This document shows positions 51,689 to 60,679 of a DNA stretch of 64,000 nucleotides, piece after piece. The stretch is from Streptomyces sp. DT2A-34. Its GTDB lineage: Bacteria > Actinomycetota > Actinomycetes > Streptomycetales > Streptomycetaceae. Position 1 is the first letter of the stretch, and every line of letters starts with the position of its first letter. The notes beneath the pieces are model-generated. The model saw only the letters and a program-made list of their open reading frames with translations, did not search any database and was not told where the DNA came from. The stretch covers positions 3,886,001-3,950,000 of the forward strand of contig NZ_JASTWJ010000001.1 in assembly GCF_030499515.1 (NCBI RefSeq). Reading direction: 5' to 3'. The position numbers and the translations under genes are program-made.

Positions 51689-51789
51689 TGATTCCCCCCA
51701 AGGAACGCACGGCTGGTGCGTGGTCGGCGCACAGCAAGATCGGGAGCGTAACCCAGGAGCCCTGAACGGTCTTGCGAATTCCGCGCCTT

Positions 51790-52596
51790 TCAGCGGCGCT
51801 CAGGATCCTTCAGCAACTCCTTGAAGTCCGCGGTGTCCCCCGCGGGAGGCTTCTCGACCGCTGCCTTCACGCCGTAATCGCTGTAGTAGGCGGTCTGGGT
51901 CAGCCGTCCCGTGGCCGTACGGCCCTTCTCAACCTTCTTGACCAGCAGGTTCCGGTGGTCGACCCATATGTCGAAGGTCTGCGTGGTGGCGCCCTCGCCC
52001 CGCACCGTGCCGGAGTAGTGCGTGGTGCGCTCGCCTCTCACCTTCTCCTCGCCGACTTTCCGCACGTCCGTGGAGGACAGCAGCAGTTTCACCGACGTAT
52101 GCGGCGCGGTGCCGCGCATCTGGTCCGCGAGATCCGCTCCGGAACTGCCGGCGAAGCGCTTCAGGTCGTCGTAGCCGTACTTGATCCAGTGCTTGCCGTC
52201 GGTCTTCTCGGCGAACGTGTCGCCCATGCGCGCGTAGTAGGCGTCCGGGAGATAGCGGGCCTCCATCGACGTGGTGCCCAGTCGGCGCATGGTCTCGGCC
52301 GTCGTGCCGCCGGTGTACGTGATCGTCAGGGCGCCGGTGAGGCCGTCGCCCCAGGCGAGGGTGCCGGCGGCCCTGATGGACAGCGTCGAGCCCATGGTGG
52401 TCGTGGAGTCGACGCGGGCGGACTCGGCGGCGTCGGTGGACCGTTCGACGGTGCGCAGGGCGGCCGTCACGGCCCGATCAGGGGTGGCGCGGTCCTTCGC
52501 CTCGGGACGGTCGGAGGACGTGCAGGCGGCCAGGGCCGTCAGCGCGGTCAGCAGCGCGATCCAGAAGACCGACCGGCCCGCCCTCGTGCTCGTCAT
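51790..52596 (-). CDS. LppX/LprG-like lipoprotein, paralogue
   Basis: The 268-residue product has a signal peptide with lipobox LAAC (Cys about 25). It shares with its neighbour HWIKYGYDDL, ERTTHYSGTVRGE, FDIWVDHRNLLVKKV and the C-terminal DTADFKELLK (neighbour: DTADLRKPLK). The pair arose by tandem duplication, now divergent. Function is likely to concern cell-envelope lipids, inferred from family only. Confidence 0.7.
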   Translation of the reverse strand: MTSTRAGRSVFWIALLTALTALAACTSSDRPEAKDRATPDRAVTAALRTVERSTDAAESARVDSTTTMGSTLSIRAAGTLAWGDGLTGALTITYTGGTTAETMRRLGTTSMEARYLPDAYYARMGDTFAEKTDGKHWIKYGYDDLKRFAGSSGADLADQMRGTAPHTSVKLLLSSTDVRKVGEEKVRGERTTHYSGTVRGEGATTQTFDIWVDHRNLLVKKVEKGRTATGRLTQTAYYSDYGVKAAVEKPPAGDTADFKELLKDPERR

Positions 52597-52667
52597 TCGT
52601 CCCCCCTGTGCCCATCCCGTGAATGCACGTTAACCCAGGGCACTGACAAACGGGCCGGAGAACGGGG

Positions 52668-52702
52668 ACGGGCCCCGCACCCGGGAAGGGGGCGGGGCCC
52701 GT
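52668..52702 (-). terminator. terminator after rplA
   Basis: ACGGGCCCCGC (52668-52678) and GCGGGGCCCGT (52692-52702) are perfect over 11 bp with a small inner CCC/GGG stem, 22 bases past the rplA stop. It ends the rplK-rplA unit. Confidence 0.7.
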
Positions 52703-52724
52703 GTGAGCCTGGTGAGCCGTTGGC

Positions 52725-53450
52725 TCAGACCGCGGCCGGGTCCTCCTCGACGAGGAGGTTGCGGGTGCGGTTCGGGTCGACGGGGATGCCGGGGCCGATC
52801 GTGGTGCTGATCGCGGCCTTCTTGATGTAGCGACCCTTGGCGGCGGACGGCTTCAGACGGAGGATCTCCTCCAGCGCGGCGCCGTAGTTCTCCACCAGCT
52901 TGGTGTCGTCGAAGGACGCCTTGCCGATGATGAAGTGCAGGTTCGAGTGCTTGTCGACGCGGAACTCGATCTTGCCGCCCTTGATGTCGGTGACGGCCTT
53001 GGCGACGTCAGGGGTGACGGTGCCGGTCTTCGGGTTCGGCATCAGACCACGCGGACCGAGCACCCGGCCGAGGCGGCCGACCTTGCCCATGAGGTCCGGG
53101 GTGGCGACGACGGCGTCGAAGTCCAGGCGGCCCTTCGAGACCTCGTCGATCAGTTCGTCGGAGCCGACGATGTCGGCGCCCGCAGCCTCCGCGGCCGCAG
53201 CACGGTCGCCGGTCGCGAAGACCAGGACCCGGGCGGTCTTACCGGTGCCGTGCGGAAGGTTCACGGTGCCACGGACCATCTGGTCGGCCTTACGCGGGTC
53301 GACACCCAGACGGAAGGCGACCTCGACGGTGCCGTCGAACTTGGTCGTGGACGTCTCCTTGGCGAGACGGACGGCCTCGAGCGGGGCGTACAGCTTCTCC
53401 CGGTCGATCTTGGCGTCCGCAGCGCGGAGAGTCTTGCTGCGCTTGCTCAC
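52725..53450 (-). CDS. rplA: 50S ribosomal protein L1
   Basis: L1 forms the mobile stalk at the E site and often represses rplK-rplA translation. The 241-residue product (GTG start) has [20 protein letters not shown] and [20 protein letters not shown]. Its length is normal. It follows rplK by 72 bases. Confidence 0.98.
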   Translation of the reverse strand: MSKRSKTLRAADAKIDREKLYAPLEAVRLAKETSTTKFDGTVEVAFRLGVDPRKADQMVRGTVNLPHGTGKTARVLVFATGDRAAAAEAAGADIVGSDELIDEVSKGRLDFDAVVATPDLMGKVGRLGRVLGPRGLMPNPKTGTVTPDVAKAVTDIKGGKIEFRVDKHSNLHFIIGKASFDDTKLVENYGAALEEILRLKPSAAKGRYIKKAAISTTIGPGIPVDPNRTRNLLVEEDPAAV

Positions 53451-53522
53451 TACTGCTCCTGTTGCTTCTTAGGAGTTGTGGTCCGGGCCGAGCAGGCCCT
53501 GCCACTTCTGCTTGGGGTTGGG

Positions 53523-53957
53523 TCAGCCCTCGACCGTGATGCCCATGGAACGGGCGGTGCCGGCGATAATCTTCGCGGCGGCGTCCAGGTCGTTGGCGTT
53601 GAGGTCGGGCATCTTGGTGGTGGCGATCTCGCGGACCTGCGCCTCGGTGATCTTGGCGACCTTGGTCTTGTGCGGCTCGCCGGAGCCCTTCTCCACGCCC
53701 GCGGCCTTGAGGATCATCTTGGCGGCCGGCGGAGTCTTGGTGATGAAGGTGAAGGAACGGTCCTCGTAGACCGTGATCTCCACCGGGATGACCCAACCGC
53801 GCTGCGACTCGGTCGCGGCGTTGTAGGCCTTGCAGAACTCCATGATGTTGACGCCGTGCTGGCCCAGCGCGGGGCCGACCGGCGGAGCCGGGTTGGCGGC
53901 GCCGGCCTGGATCTGGAGCTTGATGAGCCCCGTGACCTTCTTCTTCTTGGGAGGCAT
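53523..53957 (-). CDS. rplK: 50S ribosomal protein L11
   Basis: L11 forms the GTPase-associated centre. The 144-residue product starts [20 protein letters not shown] and contains the Pro-rich thiostrepton-site loop [14 protein letters not shown] and [20 protein letters not shown]. It is normally cotranscribed with nusG, but here another gene lies between them, so it needs its own promoter in 53958-54178. None is clear by eye. Confidence 0.98.
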
Positions 53958-54178
53958 GCTCTCTCCGGGTCCTTAGTGAGAGTTTTCCGCCGCCATCCGT
54001 ACCCGCTGGCCACCTGGAACGGTGAACGTCGTGGATCATCCGGATGGAGGCATACCGCACAACGATAACGGGTAACGCGTCAGGGCCAAAACCGGCAGCT
54101 CAGGCGCCCGGCCGTGCACCGCCCCAACCAGGGGTCGACCCCGGGCGCCGCGCGTCGGCCGGGGTACGGGAGGGGTGG

Positions 54179-54706
54179 TCAGCAGCGCTTGGCCGTGGTC
54201 GCCTGACCCGGCACCGGGTCACCGGGAGCGCGCAGCGTGCCGATGGCCGCGGTGCACTCGTTCACCGTGTCGGCGGGCAGGGACCAGAACTCCTGGCTGT
54301 TGGTGGCGTTCCACCAGTCCTGGCCCACGACCTCGTCACGGGCGTAGCTGTAGACGCCGGTGCTGACGTCATAGTCCTTGACCTTGTCGCGGAAGCTCTG
54401 CCAGACCCAGACATAGCCGTAGTTCGCGCGGCAGTTGGGCGAGTAGAACTGCTTCACCGAGGCTACGTGCGCGCCGCCCCGGTTGATGTAGGCGGTGGCG
54501 CCGATCTGGTAGGCGTCCGAGCAGACGCCGGCCGCCTGCGCCTTGGCGCTCAGCGGGTTGCCCGCCTCGGACGGGGCGGTCGAGCGCGCGGTCAGGTTCT
54601 GCTTGTTCGGCGACGGGGCCGGGCCCGTGCCGGCGACCGCGGAGGTCGCCGGCAGAAGGACGCAGGCGGACGCCGCCGCCACGACCAGGATGGTTCGAGC
54701 ACGCAT
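54179..54706 (-). CDS. small secreted protein (possible DUF2690 relative) inserted between nusG and rplK
   Basis: The ATG at 54706 with AGGGGGAAC upstream gives 175 residues. A Sec signal peptide covers about 1-25 (MRARTILVVAAASACVLLPA). The mature protein has four Cys: one at GVCSDAYQIGATAYINRGGA, one in FYSPNCRANYGYVWVWQSFR, one at NECTAAIG and the terminal Cys, likely two disulfides. The CRANYGYVWV region resembles DUF2690 proteins (C-x-A-x-W/Y...). Function is unknown. Its place in a ribosomal cluster is unusual. Confidence 0.65.
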   Translation of the reverse strand: MRARTILVVAAASACVLLPATSAVAGTGPAPSPNKQNLTARSTAPSEAGNPLSAKAQAAGVCSDAYQIGATAYINRGGAHVASVKQFYSPNCRANYGYVWVWQSFRDKVKDYDVSTGVYSYARDEVVGQDWWNATNSQEFWSLPADTVNECTAAIGTLRAPGDPVPGQATTAKRC

Positions 54707-54933
54707 GAAAAAGTTCCCCCTACTTCATGGTGACTGACTCGACAGGTGCCGAATGCCGACGCGGGCAGCGACCAGCCTTGGGCAAACCGCCACCAAGAGC
54801 TATAGATCGCCATGAAGAACACTGTCCGCGCGTTTCGGTCATCAGGTCAAACCGGCGGGCTCACCGGATGGTTGTGGCGCAGCACACATTTGTTTGGGGA
54901 CGCCGTCCGCGCGGAGGCCGACACGTACGACGA

Positions 54934-54975
54934 AAGGGCCTCCGACAGCGAGAAAACCGCTGGTCGGAGGCCCTT
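54934..54975 (-). terminator. terminator after nusG
   Basis: AAGGGCCTCCGAC (54934-54946) and GTCGGAGGCCCTT (54963-54975) are perfect over 13 bp; AGCG/CGCT extends the stem with one bulge. TTTCGTC follows on the minus strand. It starts 20 bases past the nusG stop and isolates nusG from the inserted gene. Confidence 0.75.
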
Positions 54976-54994
54976 CGAGAAGGCTGCTGTACTG

Positions 54995-55852
54995 CTAGTT
55001 CTTCTGGATCTGGTCGAAGGACAGCTCGACCGGCGTCTCGCGGCCGAAGATCTCCACCAGGCCCTTGACCTTCTTCGAGTCGGCGTTGATCTCGTTGATC
55101 GTGGCCTGCAGTGTGGCGAACGGACCGTCGGTGACGGTGACCGAGTCGCCGACCTCGAAGTCCAGCACCTGGACCTCGACCTTGCGCTGCGGAGCCGGCT
55201 TGCCCTCGGCCTCGGCGGCCTCGCGGGCGGCCTTCTCCTCGGCCTCCGGGGCGAGCATCTTGACGATCTCGTCCAGGGTCAGCGGGTACGGGTCGTAGGC
55301 GTTGCCCACGAAGCCGGTGACGCCCGGGGTGTTGCGGACGACGCCCCAGGACTCGTTGGTCAGGTCCATGCGGACCAGGACGTAACCCGGCAGCTTGTTC
55401 TGCTTGATCGTCTTGCGGTCGCCGTTCTTGATCTGGACGACCTCTTCCTGCGGCACCTCGGCCTGGAAGATGTAGTCCTCGACGTTCAGCGAGACGGCGC
55501 GCTGCTCCAGGTTGGTCTTCACGCGGTTCTCGTAACCGGCGTAGGTGTGGATGACGTACCACTCGCCGGGCAGGGTGCGGAGTTCCTCGCGCAGGGCGGC
55601 GACGGGGTCGACGGGCTCGGCGGGCTCCTCCTCGGCGCCCTCTTCCTCGTCCTCGACGGTCTCGACGTCACCGCCGGACTCGTCCTCGACGCGCAGCGCG
55701 GCTTCCTCGGCGGGCTCGCCCGCCTCGGCGTCGGCAGCCTCGACCTCGTCCAGGTCCTCGTCAGCGCCCTCGACGATGTCGAGCTCGCCTTCCACGGACT
55801 CGACGTCCTGCCCGTGCGGCTCGATGGCGTCGTTCAGGTTCTGGTCAGACAC
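54995..55852 (-). CDS. nusG: transcription termination/antitermination factor NusG
   Basis: NusG binds RNA polymerase and links it to Rho or the ribosome. The 285-residue product (GTG start) has an acidic N-terminal extension of about 90 residues rich in Glu/Asp/Ala, absent from E. coli NusG but usual in actinobacteria. The NGN domain follows ([40 protein letters not shown]), then a KOW domain ([20 protein letters not shown]). It follows secE by 80 bases. Confidence 0.97.
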   Translation of the reverse strand: MSDQNLNDAIEPHGQDVESVEGELDIVEGADEDLDEVEAADAEAGEPAEEAALRVEDESGGDVETVEDEEEGAEEEPAEPVDPVAALREELRTLPGEWYVIHTYAGYENRVKTNLEQRAVSLNVEDYIFQAEVPQEEVVQIKNGDRKTIKQNKLPGYVLVRMDLTNESWGVVRNTPGVTGFVGNAYDPYPLTLDEIVKMLAPEAEEKAAREAAEAEGKPAPQRKVEVQVLDFEVGDSVTVTDGPFATLQATINEINADSKKVKGLVEIFGRETPVELSFDQIQKN

Positions 55853-55932
55853 GGTGGCTGCTTCTTCCTGGATACATAGGGGTGGAACATGCGAAAGGGG
55901 CGCCGGTAACCGCGGCGCCCTTCGCTCTTGGC

Positions 55933-56220
55933 TCAGCCGAAGACGTACTTGGCGGCGTGGTCGAGCCCATAGTCAATCACGGTCACCAGACCGATCATGA
56001 TGACGACGAAGAGGATCACCACAGTGGTGTACGTCGTCAGCTGATTGCGCGTCGGCCAGACGACCTTGCGGAGTTCCGCGACGATCTGGCGGTAGAAGAG
56101 CGCCAGTCGCTTCAGCGGGCCCTTCTTGGCGCGCTTGCCACCCTTTCGGGTCTTCTTCTTGGACTCCGGCGCCTCGTCCTGGGCATCAGGCATGTCGATG
56201 GAGCCCACGGCGTCCGTCAC
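55933..56220 (-). CDS. secE: preprotein translocase subunit SecE
   Basis: SecE clamps SecY. The product is 95 residues (GTG start) with a charged, Lys-rich N-terminal half ([20 protein letters not shown]), the amphipathic segment [20 protein letters not shown] and one membrane helix near the C-terminus ([20 protein letters not shown]). This is the single-TM form usual outside enterics. It follows tRNA-Trp. Confidence 0.96.
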   Translation of the reverse strand: MTDAVGSIDMPDAQDEAPESKKKTRKGGKRAKKGPLKRLALFYRQIVAELRKVVWPTRNQLTTYTTVVILFVVIMIGLVTVIDYGLDHAAKYVFG

Positions 56221-56328
56221 TCGTCCTCACCTGATTCCGGGTCGTGGCCGTGCCGCGCCCGGTCTGAGCCGCACGGCGGTGCATTGCTGTACGTACATGC
56301 GCACACATCCTGGCGAAGGAGTGTGTAG

Positions 56329-56401
56329 CAGGGCCGGAGGGACTTGAACCCCCAACCGCCGGTTTTGGAGACCGGTGCTCTACCAATTGAGCTACGACCC
56401 T
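56329..56401 (-). tRNA. tRNA-Trp (anticodon CCA)
   Basis: The minus strand folds as a cloverleaf: acceptor AGGGTCG with CGGCCCT, D-arm AGCTCAATTGGTAGAGC, anticodon loop CTCCAAA with CCA, T-arm GGGGGTTCAAGTCCCTC, discriminator G. CCA is not encoded. Its place upstream of secE-nusG is typical. Confidence 0.95.
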
Positions 56402-56618
56402 TTGTGGTGTCCCCCAACGTACCGCATCCGACCGGGTGCTCGGTGTGCACCTTGCGACCGCGGGCCGCTGAAGGCCAACGAGGTGAGAGTGTACGTGGTC
56501 CCGGGCGCCTCGTCGAACAGAAAGTGGCCGATGGGGGCTTGGGCGGCGGAAGATCGCCCGCGGGCCGGCCGTGTGGCAGCGCAAGATCGCCCTGGCCGCG
56601 CGCAGGATCCGGACGGTT

Positions 56619-56640
56619 GTTCAGCTGATGTTCAGTCCGT
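56619..56640. promoter_or_regulatory. 11-nt direct repeat, PHO-box-like, upstream of the aminotransferase
   Basis: GTTCAGCTGAT and GTTCAGTCCGT are adjacent 11-nt units. Streptomyces PhoP binds 11-nt direct repeats starting GTTCA. The element lies about 50 bases before the ATG, next to a small inverted repeat CGTTTC-N6-GAAACG (56660-56677). The rest of 56402-56686 shows nothing definite. Confidence 0.3.
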
Positions 56641-56686
56641 GAAACCCCCGTGCCGGGCACGTTTCCTGTCTGAAACGATGGGCCCC

Positions 56687-57913
<1,227 letters not shown>

Positions 57914-57969
57914 CCACCTCCTCACATGAGGAGGTGGTGGCGGGCCGTTCCCCTCGGGGAGCGGCCCGC
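57914..57969 (+). terminator. double hairpin after the aminotransferase
   Basis: CCACCTCCTC-ACAT-GAGGAGGTGG (57914-57937) starts right after the stop. A second stem, GCGGGCCG...CCCC-TC-GGGG...CGGCCCGC (57940-57969), is followed by TTTGTCGTC. Confidence 0.7.
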
Positions 57970-58050
57970 TTTGTCGTCTGTGCGTGCGAGCAAGACCACG
58001 TTCGGGGAAAGCGCTACCGGGACGGCGGACACGTGCGGCAGGATCCTGGG

Positions 58051-59079
58051 ATGGAGCGTGTACGTGATGTCTCTGAGCTGCCGAAAGCCCATCTGCACCT
58101 GCACTTCACCGGCTCGATGCGGCCGGCGACCCTGCTGGAACTGGCCGACAAGTACGGTGTGCACCTGCCCGAGGCGCTGACCGACGCGCTGACCCGCGGG
58201 GAGTCGCCGAAGCTGCGGGCGACGGACGAGCGGGGCTGGTTCCGCTTCCAGCGCCTGTACGACGCGGCGCGCTCGTGCCTGCGGCAGCCGGAGGACATCC
58301 AGCGCCTGGTCAGGGAGGCCGCGCAGGAGGATCTGAAGGACGGCTCCGGCTGGCTGGAGATCCAGGTGGACCCCACGTCGTACGCGCCCCGGCTGGGCGG
58401 TCTGATCTCGGCGCTGGAGATCATCCTGGACGCGGTGGAGACGGCGTCGCGGGACACGGGTGTCGGGATGCGCGTCCTGGTCGCCGCGAACCGTATGAAG
58501 CACCCCCTGGACGCCCGCACGCTGGCGCGGCTCGCGGTGCGGTACGCCGACCAGGGGGTGGTCGGATTCGGGCTGTCGAACGACGAGCGCCGGGGTATGG
58601 CGCGGGACTTCGACCGCGCCTTCCACATCGCCCGCGAGGGCGGCCTGCTCTCGGCCCCGCACGGCGGCGAGCTGACGGGCCCGTCCTCGGTCCGTGACTG
58701 CCTGGACGACCTGGGCGCGAACCGGATCGGCCACGGGGTGCGGTCGGCCGAGGACCCGCGGCTGCTGAAGCGCCTCGCCGACCGGGGCGTGACCTGCGAG
58801 GTGTGTCCCGCGTCGAACGTCGCCCTGGGCGTCTACGAGAAGCCGGAGGACGTCCCACTGCGGACGCTGTACGAGGCCGGCGTCCCGATGGCCCTCGGCG
58901 CCGACGACCCCCTGCTCTTCGGTTCCCGCCTCGCCGCCCAGTACGACATCGCCCGCCACCACCACGCCTTCACGGACGAGGAACTGGCGGAACTGGCCCG
59001 GCAGTCGGTACGGGCGTCCGCGGCGCCGGAGGGGGTGAAGGGGAAGCTGTTGGCGGGGGTGGACGACTGGCTCGCCTAG
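58051..59079 (+). CDS. add: adenosine deaminase family protein
   Basis: The family hydrolytically deaminates adenosine or related purines using one zinc ion. The ATG at 58051 gives 342 residues. Metal and active-site motifs: KAHLHLHFTGS (His16, His18), LLSAPHGGEL (His and catalytic Glu), NRIGHGV, and LGADDPLLFG (Asp pair). LSNDERRG matches the conserved region near the substrate. In classical adenosine deaminases the first motif is HxHxDG, and that Asp contacts the ribose 5'-OH; here it is Thr20. The substrate may therefore not be adenosine itself. It is on the plus strand, convergent with murB. Confidence 0.8.
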   Translation: MERVRDVSELPKAHLHLHFTGSMRPATLLELADKYGVHLPEALTDALTRGESPKLRATDERGWFRFQRLYDAARSCLRQPEDIQRLVREAAQEDLKDGSGWLEIQVDPTSYAPRLGGLISALEIILDAVETASRDTGVGMRVLVAANRMKHPLDARTLARLAVRYADQGVVGFGLSNDERRGMARDFDRAFHIAREGGLLSAPHGGELTGPSSVRDCLDDLGANRIGHGVRSAEDPRLLKRLADRGVTCEVCPASNVALGVYEKPEDVPLRTLYEAGVPMALGADDPLLFGSRLAAQYDIARHHHAFTDEELAELARQSVRASAAPEGVKGKLLAGVDDWLA

Positions 59080-59126
59080 CCAGGACCGGACGGTCGTACG
59101 GCCGTCACGCCCCGCCGGGAGGTGGG

Positions 59127-60182
59127 CTACAAGCTCACGCCCACCGTCACCGGCTCGTTGACCAGCGTGATGCCGAAGGCCTCGCGGACGCCGGCCACGA
59201 CCTCGCGGGCGAGTGCCAGGAGGTCCTCCGTGGTCGCTCCGCCCCGGTTGGTCAGGGCGAGGGTGTGCTTGGTGGAGATGCGGGCCGGGCCGGTGCCGTA
59301 CCCCTTGGTGAACCCCGCCTTGTCGATGAGCCAGGCCGCGGAGGTCTTGGCGTGCCCCTCCCCCGCCGGGTACGCGGGCGGCTCCACGCCGTCGCCCAGG
59401 CGTTCGCGCACGCGCGCGTGGAACGCGGCGAACTGCTCGTCGGTGAGGATCGGGTTGGTGAAGAAGGATCCGGCCGACCAGGTGTCGTGGTCCTCGGGGT
59501 CCAGAACCATGCCCTTGCCGGTACGCAGCTTCAGCACCGTCTCGCGCGCGGCGGCCAGCGGCACGCGGTCGCCGGCTTCGACGCCGAGGGCGCGGGCCGT
59601 CTCGGCGTACTTGATGGGGGCGGAGAGCCCGTCGGCGTCCTCCAGCCGGAAGCGGACGCGCAGGACGACGTAGCGCTCGGGGTCGGCCTTGAAGCGGCTG
59701 TGGCGGTAGGAGAAGGCGCACTCGGCGTTCGGGATGACGACGGTCTCGCCCGCGCGGCGGTCGTACGCGATCACCTCGGTGATCGTGGAGGAGACCTCCT
59801 GGCCGTACGCGCCGACGTTCTGGATCGGCGTGGCGCCCGCGGAGCCGGGGATTCCGGCGAGGCACTCGATCCCGGCGAGCCCGGCCTCGACGGTGCGGGC
59901 GACGGCGTCGGTCCACACCTCGCCGGCGGCCAGTTCGAGCGTGGTGCCGTCCAGCTCGACGCCCTTGGTGGCGATGACCAGGGCGGTGCCGGCGAAGCCC
60001 TTGTCCCCGATGACCAGGTTCGATCCGCCGCCGATGAGCAGCAGCGGGGTGCCACTGGCGTCGGCTTCGCGCACGACGTCGATCACCTCGGCGTCGGTCG
60101 TGGCGGTGACCAGGCGGGTGGCGGGGCCGCCCAGCCGGAAGGTGGTGAGGGGGGCGAGGGGGGCGTCGTGGAGTTCCTGCAC
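59127..60182 (-). CDS. murB: UDP-N-acetylmuramate dehydrogenase
   Basis: MurB reduces UDP-GlcNAc-enolpyruvate to UDP-MurNAc with NADPH, in peptidoglycan synthesis. A GTG at 60182 (then QELHDAPLAPLTTFRLGGPA) gives 351 residues; the upstream open frame is not conserved. FAD-binding segments are LLLIGGGSNLVIGDKGF and IPGSAGATPIQNVGAYGQEV. The catalytic Ser is in SAGSFFTNPIL, and KTSAAWLIDKAGFTKG and a C-terminal Glu in LVNEPVTVG complete the set. No clear ribosome binding site is seen at the chosen start. Confidence 0.93.
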   Translation of the reverse strand: MQELHDAPLAPLTTFRLGGPATRLVTATTDAEVIDVVREADASGTPLLLIGGGSNLVIGDKGFAGTALVIATKGVELDGTTLELAAGEVWTDAVARTVEAGLAGIECLAGIPGSAGATPIQNVGAYGQEVSSTITEVIAYDRRAGETVVIPNAECAFSYRHSRFKADPERYVVLRVRFRLEDADGLSAPIKYAETARALGVEAGDRVPLAAARETVLKLRTGKGMVLDPEDHDTWSAGSFFTNPILTDEQFAAFHARVRERLGDGVEPPAYPAGEGHAKTSAAWLIDKAGFTKGYGTGPARISTKHTLALTNRGGATTEDLLALAREVVAGVREAFGITLVNEPVTVGVSL

Positions 60183-60211
60183 GGGCCCAAGACTACGAGA
60201 CGGCACTGACA

Positions 60212-60240
60212 GCCCCGGCACCCATGCGGGGTGCCGGGGC
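60212..60240 (-). terminator. terminator after the DUF3291 gene
   Basis: GCCCCGGCACCC (60212-60223) and GGGTGCCGGGGC (60229-60240) form a perfect 12-bp stem with loop ATGCG, 28 bases past the stop at 60269. It also lies just upstream of murB. Confidence 0.7.
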
Positions 60241-60268
60241 GCAGGCACACGCCATGCGCGCGTGCCGT

Positions 60269-60649
60269 TCAGGTCAGCCGCCGGAACGCCTCCGTCCAGC
60301 CGAGCGGGAGTTCGTCGCTCGACGCCTGCCAGGTGGCGAACTTCGCGTCCCGCATCTGTGTGGACAGCCCCCGCGACGTCGGGGCATGGGCGCCCGAGCG
60401 GGCGAAGGCCTTGAGCGCCGCGGGCGACTCCCAGGCGGACAGCGTCCAGAAGGTCCGCTTGAACGGCTCCGCCTTGAGGGAGGCCCCGTACGCTCCGGGC
60501 GCCCGGCTCACCTGCCGCCACACGCCCGGCGTACGGGCGAGGAAGCGGAGCGCTCCCCAGAGGGTGCGGGTCTCGAAGCGGGAGGCGAAGACGTGCACCT
60601 CGGTGTGGCGCGGGGCGGGGTTCGGCACGGTCCAGGGAAGGGTGGGCAT
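60269..60649 (-). CDS. DUF3291 family protein (dimeric alpha/beta barrel)
   Basis: The ATG at 60649 with GAGGAG seven bases upstream gives 126 residues. VHVFASRFETRTLWGALRFL and AEPFKRTFWTLSAWESPAAL fit the DUF3291 / antibiotic-monooxygenase-like dimeric alpha-beta barrel. Function is unknown; many such proteins sit beside transporters or secondary-metabolism genes. It lies 30 bases after the MFS pump, so it is probably in the same TetR-controlled unit. Confidence 0.75.
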   Translation of the reverse strand: MPTLPWTVPNPAPRHTEVHVFASRFETRTLWGALRFLARTPGVWRQVSRAPGAYGASLKAEPFKRTFWTLSAWESPAALKAFARSGAHAPTSRGLSTQMRDAKFATWQASSDELPLGWTEAFRRLT

Positions 60650-60679
60650 GACTGCTCCTCAGGGTCCGGGGTGTCGGGG

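Noticed and set aside
54131..54142. GGGGTCGACCCC palindrome after the inserted secreted gene as a terminator
   Set aside because: A perfect 12-bp palindrome has no loop and is expected by chance in GC-rich DNA; left unannotated.
59089..59106. GACGGTCGTACGGCCGTC as a terminator between add and murB
   Set aside because: Nearly palindromic but with no loop and a wobble in the stem; too weak to call.
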